From NCBI RefSeq assembly GCF_001875655.1, contig NZ_MKEQ01000001.1, positions 2,728,001 through 2,792,000 on the forward strand: a stretch of 64,000 nt of DNA. Direction: 5' to 3'. Below are positions 19,767-30,409 of this stretch, piece by piece. Positions within the stretch are counted from its first letter, which is position 1; every line of letters starts with the position of its first letter. The position numbers were made by a program, and so were the translations under genes. Source of the DNA: Enterobacter hormaechei ATCC 49162. GTDB lineage: Bacteria; Pseudomonadota; Gammaproteobacteria; Enterobacterales; Enterobacteriaceae. The notes under the pieces were generated by a model. It had not been told where the DNA came from and ran no database searches. It worked only from the letters and a program-made list of their open reading frames with translations.

Positions 19767-20096
19767 TTACGCCAGGTTAGCGTCCAGGAACTCTTTCAGT
19801 TGACCTTTGGACAGTGCGCCCACTTTGGTCGCCGCCACGTCACCGTTCTTGAACAGCAACAGGGTCGGGATGCCACGGATACCGTATTTTGGCGCGGTGC
19901 CCGGGTTCTGGTCGATGTTCAGCTTGGCAACGGTCAGTTTGCCCTGATATTCGTCAGCGATTTCATCCAGAATCGGAGCGATCATTTTGCAAGGACCACA
20001 CCATTCAGCCCAGAAATCAACGAGGATCAGCCCGTCAGCTTTAAGTACGTCCGTGTCAAAACTGTCGTCAGTCAGGTGAATAATTTTATCGCTCAT
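19767..20096 (-). CDS. trxA: Thioredoxin 1
   Basis: A cytosolic disulfide reductant for ribonucleotide reductase, PAPS reductase and others, recycled by thioredoxin reductase. The 109 residues from the ATG at 20096 ([14 protein letters not shown]) differ from E. coli at only a couple of positions. The active site WCGPC (Cys33, Cys36 with the initiator Met counted) and the cis-Pro loop RGIPTLLLF are intact. The ORF runs 25 residues further upstream, which is untranslated leader. It is divergent from rhlB. Confidence 0.98.
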   Translation of the reverse strand: MSDKIIHLTDDSFDTDVLKADGLILVDFWAEWCGPCKMIAPILDEIADEYQGKLTVAKLNIDQNPGTAPKYGIRGIPTLLLFKNGDVAATKVGALSKGQLKEFLDANLA

Positions 20097-20240
20097 ATAT
20101 AACTCCACAGGAATAAGCCTGGTACGTTGGTTTTGTCTCCACCAACGACGTGTTGATGTCGCATTAACCAACTAAAGGTTGACTTTATTTCACCGGATAC
20201 GCTTTCGTAAAGCAATAGTAAGCTGATATTCTACCACACT

Positions 20241-21509
20241 ATGAGCAAAACACATTTAACAGAACAGAAGTTTTCCGACTTCGCCCTGCACCCAAAGGTG
20301 ATCGAAGCCCTTGAAACTAAGGGGTTTCATAACTGCACGCCCATTCAGGCTCTCGCCCTGCCGCTGACGCTGGCCGGTCGCGATGTTGCAGGGCAGGCGC
20401 AAACCGGTACTGGCAAAACGATGGCGTTTTTAACGTCAACGTTTCATTATTTACTTTCTCACCCAGCGATTGCAGACCGCAAAGTTAACCAGCCGCGCGC
20501 GCTAATTATGGCCCCGACGCGAGAACTGGCGGTACAGATCCACGCAGACGCTGAGCCCCTGGCGCAGGCCACCGGCCTGAAACTTGGCCTGGCCTATGGC
20601 GGCGACGGCTACGATAAACAGCTGAAAGTGCTGGAAAGCGGCGTGGATATCCTGATTGGGACCACCGGCCGTCTTATCGACTACGCCAAACAGAACCATA
20701 TCAACCTCGGCGCAATCCAGGTCGTGGTGCTGGATGAAGCAGACCGCATGTACGATCTGGGCTTCATTAAAGACATCCGCTGGCTGTTCCGCCGTATGCC
20801 TGCGGCAAACCAGCGTCTGAATATGCTGTTCTCCGCAACCCTTTCTTATCGCGTTCGCGAACTGGCGTTCGAACAGATGAACAACGCCGAATATGTGGAA
20901 GTGGAACCGGAGCAGAAAACCGGGCACCGCATTAAAGAAGAGCTTTTCTATCCTTCAAATGAAGAGAAAATGCGCCTGCTGCAAACCCTGATCGAAGAGG
21001 AGTGGCCGGATCGCGCCATCATCTTCGCGAACACCAAACACCGCTGTGAAGATATCTGGGGTCACCTGGCGGCAGATGGTCACCGTGTGGGCCTGCTGAC
21101 CGGCGACGTGGCGCAGAAAAAACGCCTGCGTATTCTCGACGAATTTACTCGTGGCGACCTCGATATTCTGGTCGCGACCGACGTGGCGGCCCGTGGCCTG
21201 CATATTCCAGCCGTGACGCACGTCTTTAACTATGACCTGCCAGATGACTGTGAAGACTATGTACACCGTATCGGTCGTACCGGTCGTGCTGGCGCAAGCG
21301 GTCACTCCATCAGCCTTGCGTGTGAAGAGTATGCGCTGAACCTTCCGGCTATTGAGACCTACATCGGTCACTCTATCCCACAGAGCAAATACAATCCGGA
21401 CGCGCTGTTAAGCGAGCTGCCGCCACCTAAGCGCCTCACCCGTCCACGCTCCGGCAATGGCCCGCGTCGTTCAGGCGGTGCACCGCGTAATCGTCGTCGT
21501 TCAGGTTAA
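20241..21509 (+). CDS. rhlB: ATP-dependent RNA helicase RhlB (degradosome)
   Basis: A DEAD-box helicase that binds RNase E in the degradosome and unwinds structured RNA for PNPase. The 422 residues hold AQTGTGKT (motif I), PTRELA (Ia), DEAD in [10 protein letters not shown] (II), SAT (III), ATDVAARG (V) and [10 protein letters not shown] (VI). The final 30 residues are Pro/Arg-rich and basic, as expected for RNA binding. It is followed after 6 bp by gppA, forming a two-gene unit. Confidence 0.97.
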   Translation: MSKTHLTEQKFSDFALHPKVIEALETKGFHNCTPIQALALPLTLAGRDVAGQAQTGTGKTMAFLTSTFHYLLSHPAIADRKVNQPRALIMAPTRELAVQIHADAEPLAQATGLKLGLAYGGDGYDKQLKVLESGVDILIGTTGRLIDYAKQNHINLGAIQVVVLDEADRMYDLGFIKDIRWLFRRMPAANQRLNMLFSATLSYRVRELAFEQMNNAEYVEVEPEQKTGHRIKEELFYPSNEEKMRLLQTLIEEEWPDRAIIFANTKHRCEDIWGHLAADGHRVGLLTGDVAQKKRLRILDEFTRGDLDILVATDVAARGLHIPAVTHVFNYDLPDDCEDYVHRIGRTGRAGASGHSISLACEEYALNLPAIETYIGHSIPQSKYNPDALLSELPPPKRLTRPRSGNGPRRSGGAPRNRRRSG

Positions 21510-21515
21510 GAAAAT

Positions 21516-23000
21516 ATGCTCAGCTCCACCTCGCTTTATGCGGCAATTGATCTCGGTTCGAACAGTTTTCATATGCTGGTTGTGCGCGAGGTGGCGGGAA
21601 GCATACAAACGCTGACGCGCATTAAGCGCAAGGTCCGCCTCGCGGCGGGCCTGAGCAGCGATAATCACCTCTCTCCTGAAGCCATGGAACGTGGCTGGCA
21701 GTGTCTGCGCCTGTTTGCAGAACGTTTGCAGGATATCCCGCTCAGTCAAATTCGCGTTGTTGCCACGGCGACCCTTCGTCTGGCGGTTAACGCTGGCGAT
21801 TTCATTGCCAAAGCGCAGGAAATTCTGGGCTGTCCGGTGCAGGTCATCAGCGGTGAAGAAGAAGCGCGTCTGATTTATCAGGGCGTGGCGCACACAACCG
21901 GCGGCGACGATCGCCGTCTGGTGGTGGACATTGGTGGCGCCAGTACCGAGCTGGTCACAGGCACAGGCGCGCAGGCGACATCGCTCTTCAGCCTGTCGAT
22001 GGGCTGCGTGACCTGGCTGGAACGCTACTTTACCGATCGAAACCTCGCCAAAGAGAATTTTGACGAGGCGGAAAACGCGGCACGTGAGGTCCTGCGCCCG
22101 GTCATGGATGAACTGCGCTATCACGGCTGGAAAGTGTGCGTCGGGGCGTCCGGCACCGTTCAGGCGTTGCAGGAGATCATGATGGCGCAGGGGATGGACG
22201 AGCGGATCACGCTGGCCAAACTCCAGCAGCTTAAACAGCGCGCCATTCAGTGTGGTCGTCTGGAAGAGCTTGAAATAGAAGGCCTGACGCTCGAACGCGC
22301 GCTGGTTTTCCCAAGTGGGCTGGCCATTCTGATCGCCATTTTCACCGAGCTGAATATCCAGTGTATGACCCTGGCAGGCGGTGCGCTGCGTGAAGGTCTG
22401 GTTTACGGAATGCTGCACCAGTCGGTCGATCAGGACATCCGTAGTCGTACGCTGCGTAACGTTCAGCGCCGCTTTATTGTTGATACCGACCAGGCACACA
22501 GAGTGAGTCAACTCGCCTCACTGTTTGCCGATCAGGTGAAAAAAAGCTGGGATATTGAACCGTTAAGCCGCGATCTGCTGCTAAGCGCCTGTGCGCTACA
22601 TGAAATTGGCCTCAGCGTGGAGTACAAGCAGGCACCGCTGCACGCGGCCTGGCTGGTACGAAATCTTGATTTACCCGGCTATACGCCCGCACAGAAGAAG
22701 CTGCTTGCCACCCTGCTGCTGAATCAGACCAACGCCGTCGATCTCTCTTCACTTCACCAGCAGAACGCTGTGCCGCCGCGGGTGGCGGAGCATCTGTGTC
22801 GTCTGCTTCGCCTGGCTATCCTGTTTGCCAGCCGCCGCCGTGATGATTTGCTGCCAGCCATTACGCTGGTGGCAGACGATGAGAAACTGACGCTGACGTT
22901 GCCGGAAAACTGGCTTGAAAATCATCCGCTTGGCGCAGAACTGGTTGAGCAGGAGTTCCAGTGGCAGAGCTATGTGCACTGGGCACTTGAGGTGAAGTGA
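21516..23000 (+). CDS. gppA: Guanosine pentaphosphate phosphohydrolase / exopolyphosphatase
   Basis: Converts pppGpp to ppGpp in the stringent response and can degrade polyphosphate. The 494 residues equal the E. coli length. The actin-like (ASKHA) phosphate-binding motifs are visible: [13 protein letters not shown] near the N-terminus and [12 protein letters not shown] at about residues 141-152. The C-terminal third is the helical domain that includes ALHEIGL. Gene symbol gpp is also used. A REP element follows. Confidence 0.97.
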   Translation: MLSSTSLYAAIDLGSNSFHMLVVREVAGSIQTLTRIKRKVRLAAGLSSDNHLSPEAMERGWQCLRLFAERLQDIPLSQIRVVATATLRLAVNAGDFIAKAQEILGCPVQVISGEEEARLIYQGVAHTTGGDDRRLVVDIGGASTELVTGTGAQATSLFSLSMGCVTWLERYFTDRNLAKENFDEAENAAREVLRPVMDELRYHGWKVCVGASGTVQALQEIMMAQGMDERITLAKLQQLKQRAIQCGRLEELEIEGLTLERALVFPSGLAILIAIFTELNIQCMTLAGGALREGLVYGMLHQSVDQDIRSRTLRNVQRRFIVDTDQAHRVSQLASLFADQVKKSWDIEPLSRDLLLSACALHEIGLSVEYKQAPLHAAWLVRNLDLPGYTPAQKKLLATLLLNQTNAVDLSSLHQQNAVPPRVAEHLCRLLRLAILFASRRRDDLLPAITLVADDEKLTLTLPENWLENHPLGAELVEQEFQWQSYVHWALEVK

Positions 23001-23012
23001 CCCTTTGAAGCG

Positions 23013-23045
23013 TGCCGGGTGGCGGCTTCGCCTTACCCGGCCTAC
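23013..23045. repeat. REP element
   Basis: GCCGGGT-GGCGGCTTCGCC-TTACCCGGC is an imperfect palindrome with the REP hallmark GGCGGCTTCGCCTTA. It sits in the short gap between the convergent gppA and rep genes, a normal place for REP sequences. Confidence 0.9.
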
Positions 23046-23051
23046 AAATCG

Positions 23052-25076
23052 TTATCCCTTCTCTTTGGCCTTTGCCAGCATCGCGCGAATGTTTGCCACG
23101 TTTGCCTGCCCTTTGTGCATGCGCTCTTCAGCGGTAATGACTTTACGCTCCTGCTCCCAGATAAGATCGTCCTGAGGCAACTCCAGCAGAAAACGGCTCG
23201 GCTCCGGGCGCACCAGCTCGCCGTACTGACGGCGCTCTTTGCACAGCGTGAACGTCAGCTCTTTCTGCGCACGGGTGATCCCCACGTAGGCAAGACGGCG
23301 CTCTTCATCGACGTTATCTTCATCAATGCTGCTCTGGTGTGGCAATAAGCCCTCTTCCATCCCCACCAGATAGACATAGGGGAACTCCAGCCCTTTCGAG
23401 GCATGCAGCGTCATCAGCTGCACCTGATCGGCTTCTTCTTCGCTTTCGCCGCGCTCCATCATATCGCGCAGCGTGAAGCGGGTGACGACCTGCGTCAGGG
23501 TCATTGGCTCGTCAATCTCAGAACCTTCAAGCATTTCGGTCATCCAGCTGAAAAGCTGGTTAACGTTTTTCATGCGCATCTCTGCCGCTTTCGGGCTGGC
23601 AGAGGTTTCATAGAGCCAGGATTCGTAGTCAATGCCGTGGATCAGATCGCGCACTGCCGCCACAGGCTCGCGCTCAGCCAGACGCTGCACTTCACCCAGC
23701 CAGTGGGTGAAGCGGGTTAAGGCGTCATAGCCGCGACCGGTCAGAGTCTGGCTCAGCCCCATATCGAAGCTGGCAGTGAACAGGCTTTTGTTGCGGGTCA
23801 TCGCCCACTCGCCCAGCTTTTGCAGCGTTGCAGAGCCAATCTCGCGTTTCGGCGTGTTCACAATGCGCAGAAACGCGCTGTCGTCATCCGGGTTGGTCAG
23901 CACGCGCAGATAGGCCAGCAGATCCTTAATTTCCGGACGCGAAAAGAACGACGTACCGCCGGAGATTTTGTAGGGAATGCGGTTCTGCATCAGCATCTTT
24001 TCAAAGACGCGCGACTGGTGGTTACCGCGGTAGAGGATCGCGTAATCCTTGTATTCGGTTTTGTTGACGAAGTGATGGGCAATCAGCTCACCCGTTACGC
24101 GCTCCGCTTCGTGCTCTTCGTTGTTGGCGCTAAGCACTTTCAGTTCGGTACCGTAACCCAGTTCAGAGAACAGACGCTTCTCAAAGACGTGTGGGTTATT
24201 GGCAATCAGGATGTTCGCCGCCTTCAGGATACGCCCGGAAGAACGGTAGTTTTGCTCCAGTTTAATGACCTGCAACGCCGGGAAATCTTTGCTCAGCTGC
24301 ACCAGGTTTTGCGGACGTGCGCCACGCCAGGAGTAAATCGACTGATCGTCATCGCCTACGACGGTAAAGCGTGCACGCTGTCCTACCAGCAGCTTCACCA
24401 GCTCGTACTGGCTGGTGTTGGTATCCTGATATTCATCCACCAGCAGGTAGCGAATTTTGTTCTGCCAGCGCTCGCGCACCTCTTCATTCCGCTGAAGCAG
24501 CAGCGTCGGCAGCAGGATCAGATCGTCGAAATCCAGTACGTTGCAGGCTTTCATATGCGCGTCGTACAGACCGTAGCAATGAGCAAAGATGCGATCGCGC
24601 TCGCCTTTGGCACTTGCCGCTGCCTGGGCTGGCGTCATCAGATCGTTTTTCCAGTTCGAGATCGTCGAGATCAGCTGTTGCAGCAGCACTTTGTCATCTT
24701 CGATCAGCCCCTCCGTCAGCTCTTTAAGCAGCGCCACCTGATCGGTGTCATCGAAGAGAGAAAAGTTGGACTTCATGCCCAGCGCCGCGTATTCGCGCTT
24801 GATGATATCCAGGCCCAGCGTGTGGAAAGTGGAGATCATCAGCCCGCGCGCCTCTTTACGGCCCAGCGTCTGGCCGACGCGCTCTTTCATCTCACGCGCC
24901 GCTTTGTTGGTAAAGGTGACCGCCGCGATATGGCGTGCCTGGTATCCACAACCCCGAATTAAGTGAGCAATTTTATTGGTGATCACGCGTGTTTTACCGG
25001 ATCCCGCTCCCGCCAGCACCAGGCAGGGTCCGGTGACGAATTCGACAGCTTGTTGTTGTCCGGGGTTTAAACGCAT
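23052..25076 (-). CDS. rep: ATP-dependent DNA helicase Rep
   Basis: A 3'-5' superfamily 1 helicase that clears proteins ahead of the replication fork and interacts with DnaB. The 674 residues show motif [12 protein letters not shown] at about residues 22-32, DEYQDTN (II), [13 protein letters not shown] (III), QNYRSS (IV), [10 protein letters not shown] (V) and VGITRAQ (VI). The 2B subdomain region is complete. It is convergent with gppA and divergent from ppiC, as in E. coli. Confidence 0.98.
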   Translation of the reverse strand: MRLNPGQQQAVEFVTGPCLVLAGAGSGKTRVITNKIAHLIRGCGYQARHIAAVTFTNKAAREMKERVGQTLGRKEARGLMISTFHTLGLDIIKREYAALGMKSNFSLFDDTDQVALLKELTEGLIEDDKVLLQQLISTISNWKNDLMTPAQAAASAKGERDRIFAHCYGLYDAHMKACNVLDFDDLILLPTLLLQRNEEVRERWQNKIRYLLVDEYQDTNTSQYELVKLLVGQRARFTVVGDDDQSIYSWRGARPQNLVQLSKDFPALQVIKLEQNYRSSGRILKAANILIANNPHVFEKRLFSELGYGTELKVLSANNEEHEAERVTGELIAHHFVNKTEYKDYAILYRGNHQSRVFEKMLMQNRIPYKISGGTSFFSRPEIKDLLAYLRVLTNPDDDSAFLRIVNTPKREIGSATLQKLGEWAMTRNKSLFTASFDMGLSQTLTGRGYDALTRFTHWLGEVQRLAEREPVAAVRDLIHGIDYESWLYETSASPKAAEMRMKNVNQLFSWMTEMLEGSEIDEPMTLTQVVTRFTLRDMMERGESEEEADQVQLMTLHASKGLEFPYVYLVGMEEGLLPHQSSIDEDNVDEERRLAYVGITRAQKELTFTLCKERRQYGELVRPEPSRFLLELPQDDLIWEQERKVITAEERMHKGQANVANIRAMLAKAKEKG

Positions 25077-25143
25077 AAATGATCACTCAATGAAAGTCGG
25101 GAGAGGAGGAAAAACGCGTGGTAGTATACCGATCGTAAACTAG

Positions 25144-25443
<300 letters not shown>

Positions 25444-25445
25444 TC

Positions 25446-25480
25446 AAAAGCCCGGTGCGTTAACTCACCGGGCTTTTTTT
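25446..25480. terminator. Bidirectional terminator between ppiC and cysE
   Basis: AAAAGCCCGGTG-N8-CACCGGGCTTTTTTT is a 12-bp stem with A-run and T-run on either side. It can end ppiC (+) and the cysE operon (-). It also marks the junction of two regions that are far apart in E. coli K-12. Confidence 0.92.
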
Positions 25481-25498
25481 ATTTCAGTGGACCAGCAT

Positions 25499-26320
25499 TC
25501 AGATGCCGTCGCCGTATTCGAAGGTGTGATGAATACCGTTGAAGTGCTGATCCATATCCATCGACGGTTTATCGCTGTCTGGCTTACCGACGATGCGCGC
25601 CGGGACGCCAGCGGCGGTGGTGTGCGGCGGTACTGGCTGGAGGACAACCGACCCCGCGCCAATCTTCGCGCCGCGGCCAACTTCAATATTGCCAAGGATT
25701 TTAGCGCCTGCGCCAATCATCACCCCTTCACGAATTTTCGGATGGCGATCGCCGCTGGTTTTACCGGTACCGCCCAGCGTAACGGATTGCAGGATCGACA
25801 CATCATCTTCAATCACCGCCGTTTCACCGACGACAATGCCGGTGGCGTGATCGAGCATGATCCCGCGGCCAATTTTCGCCGCCGGGTGAATATCGACCTG
25901 GAAGGACATGGAAACCTGGTTTTGCAGGAAGATGGCCAGCGCGCGGCGTCCCTCATTCCATAACCAGTGACCGATGCGGTACGCCTGTAAAGCGTGGAAT
26001 CCTTTGAGATACAGCAGCGGTGTGGAGTATTTATCCACCGCCGGGTCACGGGTGCGCACGGCCTGAATGTCGCAGGCGGCAGACGCAATCATTTCCGGAT
26101 CGGCGGCGTAGGCCTCTTCTACCACTTCGCGAATGGCGATAGCAGGCATGATAGGGGAAGCCAGTTTATTGGCGAGCATGTAGCTCAGGGCGCTGCCGAG
26201 ATTTTCGTGCTTGAGTAGCGTCGCGTGATAGAAACTGGCCAGCATAGGCTCACAGTCGGCCAACGCTCGGGCTTCGGCTTTAATATTATTCCAGACGATA
26301 TCCAGTTCTTCACACGGCAT
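25499..26320 (-). CDS. cysE: Serine O-acetyltransferase
   Basis: Makes O-acetylserine from serine and acetyl-CoA, the first step of cysteine synthesis. It is inhibited by cysteine and forms the cysteine synthase complex with CysK through its C-terminus, which ends in Ile (FEYGDGI) as required. The 273 residues from the ATG at 26320 equal E. coli CysE; an 18-residue in-frame extension upstream looks untranslated. The catalytic DHATGIVVGE and the left-handed beta-helix hexapeptides of the C-terminal half are intact. It lies 75 bp after gpsA. Confidence 0.97.
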   Translation of the reverse strand: MPCEELDIVWNNIKAEARALADCEPMLASFYHATLLKHENLGSALSYMLANKLASPIMPAIAIREVVEEAYAADPEMIASAACDIQAVRTRDPAVDKYSTPLLYLKGFHALQAYRIGHWLWNEGRRALAIFLQNQVSMSFQVDIHPAAKIGRGIMLDHATGIVVGETAVIEDDVSILQSVTLGGTGKTSGDRHPKIREGVMIGAGAKILGNIEVGRGAKIGAGSVVLQPVPPHTTAAGVPARIVGKPDSDKPSMDMDQHFNGIHHTFEYGDGI

Positions 26321-26395
26321 TGCTTGCTCCAGACGATAGTTAATGACCAGCCAGTTCTGCGCTGGCTGGGTCATTCAGGTGATGATACTTCCCGG

Positions 26396-27415
26396 CTAAT
26401 TGCTGCTGCGCTCGTCCTTGCGCGCACGACCTAATAAGGTCAATGCTGCCTCGCGCGCATTTTTTCCGCAATACAATACCTGATAAATTTCCTCGGTTAT
26501 TGGCATTTCGACACCGAAACGGTGCGCCAATTCGCGAACTTCTTTGGTATTGCGATAGCCTTCAACCACCTGACCAATCTTCTCCTGCGCGCTTTTTACA
26601 TCGCTGCCCTGTCCGAGCATCATGCCAAAGCGGCGGTTACGCGACTGGTTGTCGGTGCAGGTCAGCACCAGGTCGCCCAGCCCAGCCATTCCCATAAAGG
26701 TGGCCGGATCGGCACCCAGCGCTTCGCCCAGGCGGGACATTTCGGTCAGTCCACGGGTGATCAGCGCAGTACGCGCATTCGCACCAAAACCGATGCCGTC
26801 AGACATCCCGGCCCCGATGGCAATGACGTTCTTCACCGCACCGCCCAACTGCACGCCGATAAAATCAGGATTGCTATACACGCGGAAGCTTTTGCCACAG
26901 TGCAGCAGTTGCTGAAGGTCGTCGGAAAATGCCTGGTCGGTGGACGCCAGCGAGATCGCCGTCGGCAAGCCCGCCGCCAGCTCTTTGGCAAAGGTCGGCC
27001 CGGAGATCACCGCCAGCGGGATCGCCGTTCCCAGCGCTTCGCGGGCAACGTCCTGCAACAGGCGTCCGGTTTCCGCTTCCAGCCCCTTCGTCGCCCACAC
27101 AATACGCGCATCCGCACGCATCAGCGGCTTGATCTGACGCAGAACTTCGCCAAACACATGGCTCGGCACCACAATCAGAATATTGCGGCTGGCCGCCAGC
27201 GCGGTCGCGAGGTCGCTTTCCAGATACAGCGAGTCAGGGAACGGAACGTCCGGGAGAAACGCCACGTTGCAGCGGTCGTGTTGCAACGTGGCGATATGTT
27301 TGGGATCGTGGCCCCACAGGACCACGTCGTGACCATTTCTTGCCAGCGTGATGGCAAGAGCGGTGCCGTATGAGCCGGCACCGATCACAGTCATTGACGC
27401 ATTAACAGTGCTCAT
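26396..27415 (-). CDS. gpsA: sn-Glycerol-3-phosphate dehydrogenase (NAD(P)+)
   Basis: Reduces dihydroxyacetone phosphate to glycerol-3-phosphate, the backbone of phospholipids. The 339 residues carry the Rossmann motif [12 protein letters not shown] at about 11-22, the catalytic lysine region [16 protein letters not shown] near residue 196, and GLTEMSRLG. Its start overlaps the secB stop by one base, so SecB and GpsA are translationally coupled as in E. coli. Confidence 0.97.
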   Translation of the reverse strand: MSTVNASMTVIGAGSYGTALAITLARNGHDVVLWGHDPKHIATLQHDRCNVAFLPDVPFPDSLYLESDLATALAASRNILIVVPSHVFGEVLRQIKPLMRADARIVWATKGLEAETGRLLQDVAREALGTAIPLAVISGPTFAKELAAGLPTAISLASTDQAFSDDLQQLLHCGKSFRVYSNPDFIGVQLGGAVKNVIAIGAGMSDGIGFGANARTALITRGLTEMSRLGEALGADPATFMGMAGLGDLVLTCTDNQSRNRRFGMMLGQGSDVKSAQEKIGQVVEGYRNTKEVRELAHRFGVEMPITEEIYQVLYCGKNAREAALTLLGRARKDERSSN

Positions 27416-27882
27416 CAGGCATCCTGATGTTGTTCGGCACCTTCGCCAGCCTGCTGCTGTAAATAGTTCATGAACAGCGCATCAAAGTTAACTGGCGCAA
27501 GGTTCAGTTGCGGGAATGTACCGCGAGAAACCAGGCTGGTGATGCATTCACGCGCATACGGGAACAGGATGTTCGGGCAGTATGCACCCAGGCAATGCGC
27601 CATCTGGTTGCCTTCGATGCCGCCGATGGAGAAGATGCCGCCCTGCTGGACTTCGCACAGGAATGCAGTTTCTTCGCCCAGAGAAGCGGTCACGGTGACA
27701 CGCAGTACGACTTCATACACGTCATCCGCCAGCTGGGTGGATGCGGTATCCAGATCAAGTTTAACCTCTGGCTGCCAGTCTTTCTGGAAAACGTGCGGCG
27801 CATTTGGCGCTTCGAAAGAGACATCTTTGGTGTAGATGCGCTGGATCTGGAAAGTCATCTCGGTGTTGTTTTGTTCTGACAT
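27415..27882 (-). CDS. secB: Protein-export chaperone SecB
   Basis: A cytosolic tetrameric chaperone that keeps preproteins unfolded and hands them to SecA. The 155 residues equal E. coli SecB. The protein is acidic with the conserved core [20 protein letters not shown] (about residues 23-42) and a Gln/Glu-rich C-terminal tail that contacts SecA. It sits between grxC and gpsA in the yibN-grxC-secB-gpsA-cysE run. Confidence 0.98.
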   Translation of the reverse strand: MSEQNNTEMTFQIQRIYTKDVSFEAPNAPHVFQKDWQPEVKLDLDTASTQLADDVYEVVLRVTVTASLGEETAFLCEVQQGGIFSIGGIEGNQMAHCLGAYCPNILFPYARECITSLVSRGTFPQLNLAPVNFDALFMNYLQQQAGEGAEQHQDA

Positions 27883-27912
27883 GGAAAAACCCTTTTTAAT
27901 TGTCCTAAGTCT

Positions 27913-28167
27913 CTAGCTCAGCAGCGGATCGAGTCCACCACGGGCGTCGAGCGCATACAAGTCATCACAGCCGCCAATGTGCTGCGCATCAATAAAAATC
28001 TGTGGAACCGTTGTGCGACCACTGCGTTGGATCATCTCTTCGCGTTTAATCGCGTCACCATCGATCGGCAGTTCCTTGAACGTTACGCCTTTGCTGGACA
28101 GCAGCGCTTTCGCTCGGTGGCAGAACGGGCACGTTGCTTTGGTGTAGATCTCAATATTGGCCATCAC
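27913..28167 (-). CDS. grxC: Glutaredoxin 3
   Basis: A glutathione-dependent disulfide reductase of the cytosol that helps ribonucleotide reductase. The small thioredoxin fold has active site CPFC (E. coli has CPYC), the TVPQIF cis-Pro motif and the GGCDDLYAL glutathione-binding loop. Two ATGs lie in tandem at the start (28167 and 28164); the second gives the 83-residue E. coli form. It follows yibN after 8 bp. Confidence 0.96.
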   Translation of the reverse strand: MMANIEIYTKATCPFCHRAKALLSSKGVTFKELPIDGDAIKREEMIQRSGRTTVPQIFIDAQHIGGCDDLYALDARGGLDPLLS

Positions 28168-28175
28168 TTAACTCC

Positions 28176-28607
28176 TTATTTACCGCGCACTAAAGGAAGA
28201 TTCTCCCCGCTCCAGCCGGAGATGCCTTCTTTCAGCACCGTTACGTTTTCAAAGCCTGCTTTATGCAGTGCGTTGGCAGATTCCTGCGCCTGCATGCCAG
28301 TGCCGTCAACAACAATAATCGGCTGGGCTTTATGCTTCTCCAGCTCACCAATGTTGTTCGCTTTGATTTCCGCTGGCAGCAGGTTGATAGCACCTGCAAT
28401 ATGGCCCTTGCGGAAATCGTCGCGCTGACGCAGATCGACAACCACGGCGTCCTCTTTGTTGATCAGACGTGTCGCTTCACCGCGGGTGATCACCTTAATT
28501 TTAGACGTCAGTCCCTTAAATGTGGTGAACAGTACAGCGACCAGCAGGCCAATCCACGCGATGCTCAGAACCGGGTGGCGGCTAACGAATTGCATAATTT
28601 CTTGCAT
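28176..28607 (-). CDS. yibN: Membrane-anchored rhodanese-like protein YibN, lacking the catalytic cysteine
   Basis: A 143-residue protein with one N-terminal membrane helix (about residues 15-29) and a single rhodanese domain, of unsettled physiological role. The domain's CH2A-like [19 protein letters not shown] is conserved. In the loop where a rhodanese has its sulfur-carrying cysteine the sequence reads GMQAQESAN, and there is no cysteine anywhere in the protein, whereas the E. coli form I recall has GMQCQEPAN. Sulfurtransferase activity is therefore unlikely. The start is the ATG at 28607; a four-residue in-frame extension exists. It is first in the yibN-cysE run and divergent from gpmI. 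Confidence 0.92.
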   Translation of the reverse strand: MQEIMQFVSRHPVLSIAWIGLLVAVLFTTFKGLTSKIKVITRGEATRLINKEDAVVVDLRQRDDFRKGHIAGAINLLPAEIKANNIGELEKHKAQPIIVVDGTGMQAQESANALHKAGFENVTVLKEGISGWSGENLPLVRGK

Positions 28608-28855
28608 GGGGGGTAACAACTCCCGACTAAGTGATTAAAAAAACCAGGACAGGAGTATACCTGTGCGCTGTGGCAAATACAGCCAGCGACATAAAGCTAA
28701 TCTATTTTCTGCGGCATGCCACGTAAAAAAAGCCTCAAAATAGCCTGAGAACTGCCTTGCCCCAACGCTTTCTTTGATCTTCTGCGGCTATTTTATCGAT
28801 TCAGCTGTAGTAAAATTACGCAAATTTTTTGTCTCTTGAGCATGAGGTTGTCGCA

Positions 28856-30400
28856 ATGTCGGTTTCTAAAAAACCTATGGTACTGGTGATTCTGGATGGC
28901 TATGGCTACCGTGAAGATCAGCAGGATAACGCCATTTTCAACGCCAAAACCCCGGTGATGGATGCGCTATGGGCAAAACGTCCCCACACCCTGATTGATG
29001 CCTCTGGCCTGGAAGTGGGTCTGCCGGATCGTCAGATGGGCAACTCTGAAGTGGGACACGTTAACCTGGGCGCGGGCCGTATCGTTTATCAGGACCTGAC
29101 GCGCCTGGACGTTGAAATCAAAGAACGTACATTCTTTGCCAACCCAACGCTCACCGGAGCGGTTGATAAAGCCGTTGCCGCAGGCAAGGCCGTTCACATT
29201 ATGGGCCTGCTCTCTGCGGGCGGCGTTCACAGCCACGAAGATCACATCATGGCGATGGTCGAACTGGCCGCTGAGCGCGGTGCGGAAAAAATCTATCTGC
29301 ACGCCTTCCTGGATGGTCGCGATACGCCACCACGCAGCGCAAAAGGTTCTCTGGAAGCGTTTGAAGACAAATTTGCCGCACTGGGCAAAGGCCGCGTGGC
29401 CTCCATTATTGGCCGTTACTATGCCATGGACCGCGACAACCGCTGGGATCGCGTTGAGCAAGCCTATGATCTGCTGACCCTGGCAAAAGGTGAGTTCCAG
29501 TTCGCGACCGCCGTTGAAGCCCTCGAAGCGGCATACGCGCGTGATGAAAACGACGAATTTGTCAAAGCAACCGTGATCCGCGCTGAAGGCCAGGCCGATG
29601 CCGCCATGGAAGATGGCGATGCGCTGATCTTCATGAACTTCCGTGCTGACCGCGCGCGCGAAATCACCCGCGCCTTCGTTAACAGCGATTTCGACGGTTT
29701 CGCCCGTAAAAAAGTGGTGAAGATCGATTTCATCCAGTTGACCGAATATGCAGCGGATATCAACGCGCCATGCGCTTATCCACCTGCTTCCCTGGAAAAT
29801 ACCTTCGGCGAGTGGATGGCGAAAAACGATAAAACCCAGCTGCGCATCTCCGAAACTGAAAAGTATGCGCACGTGACCTTCTTCTTTAACGGTGGCGTAG
29901 AAGATCCGTTCAAAGGCGAAGACCGCATCCTGATTAACTCACCGAAAGTCGCCACTTACGATCTCCAGCCAGAGATGAGCTCTGCGGAGCTGACCGAAAA
30001 ACTGGTGGCTGCGATCGAAAGCGGTAAATATGACACCATCATCTGTAACTACCCGAATGGCGACATGGTGGGTCACACCGGCGTGATGGAAGCAGCCGTT
30101 AAAGCGGTTGAAGCGCTGGACCACTGCGTAGAGCAGGTGGCGAAAGCGGTTGAATCCGTGGGCGGCCAGCTGCTGATCACCGCCGACCACGGTAACGCAG
30201 AACAGATGCGTGACCCGGCAACCGGTCAGGCGCATACCGCTCATACCAACCTGCCCGTTCCACTGATTTATGTGGGTGATAAATCAGTGAAAGCAGTGGA
30301 AGGTGGCAAGCTTTCCGACATCGCGCCAACCATGTTGTCGCTGATGGGCATGCCGATCCCTGAAGAGATGACTGGTAAGCCGCTGTTCATCGTGGAATAA
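28856..30400 (+). CDS. gpmI: Cofactor-independent phosphoglycerate mutase
   Basis: A Mn-dependent glycolytic enzyme that interconverts 3- and 2-phosphoglycerate, an alternative to GpmA. The 514 residues from the ATG at 28856 ([15 protein letters not shown]) equal the E. coli length; a longer TTG-started frame is less likely. The catalytic serine lies in [15 protein letters not shown], and the metal ligands in [15 protein letters not shown] and ADHGNAEQM are present. It is divergent from yibN and 9 bp upstream of the envC frame, so envC is probably cotranscribed. Confidence 0.97.
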   Translation: MSVSKKPMVLVILDGYGYREDQQDNAIFNAKTPVMDALWAKRPHTLIDASGLEVGLPDRQMGNSEVGHVNLGAGRIVYQDLTRLDVEIKERTFFANPTLTGAVDKAVAAGKAVHIMGLLSAGGVHSHEDHIMAMVELAAERGAEKIYLHAFLDGRDTPPRSAKGSLEAFEDKFAALGKGRVASIIGRYYAMDRDNRWDRVEQAYDLLTLAKGEFQFATAVEALEAAYARDENDEFVKATVIRAEGQADAAMEDGDALIFMNFRADRAREITRAFVNSDFDGFARKKVVKIDFIQLTEYAADINAPCAYPPASLENTFGEWMAKNDKTQLRISETEKYAHVTFFFNGGVEDPFKGEDRILINSPKVATYDLQPEMSSAELTEKLVAAIESGKYDTIICNYPNGDMVGHTGVMEAAVKAVEALDHCVEQVAKAVESVGGQLLITADHGNAEQMRDPATGQAHTAHTNLPVPLIYVGDKSVKAVEGGKLSDIAPTMLSLMGMPIPEEMTGKPLFIVE

Positions 30401-30409
30401 TCGCTCCCC

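Noticed and set aside
21501..22511. 336-codon minus-strand frame opposite gppA
   Set aside because: It is antisense to an intact gppA with no support of its own.
23820..24962. 380-codon plus-strand frame inside rep
   Set aside because: It is antisense to rep, whose helicase motifs are complete; the product has no recognisable domain.
28967..29872. 301-codon minus-strand frame opposite gpmI
   Set aside because: It is antisense to an intact gpmI with no support of its own.
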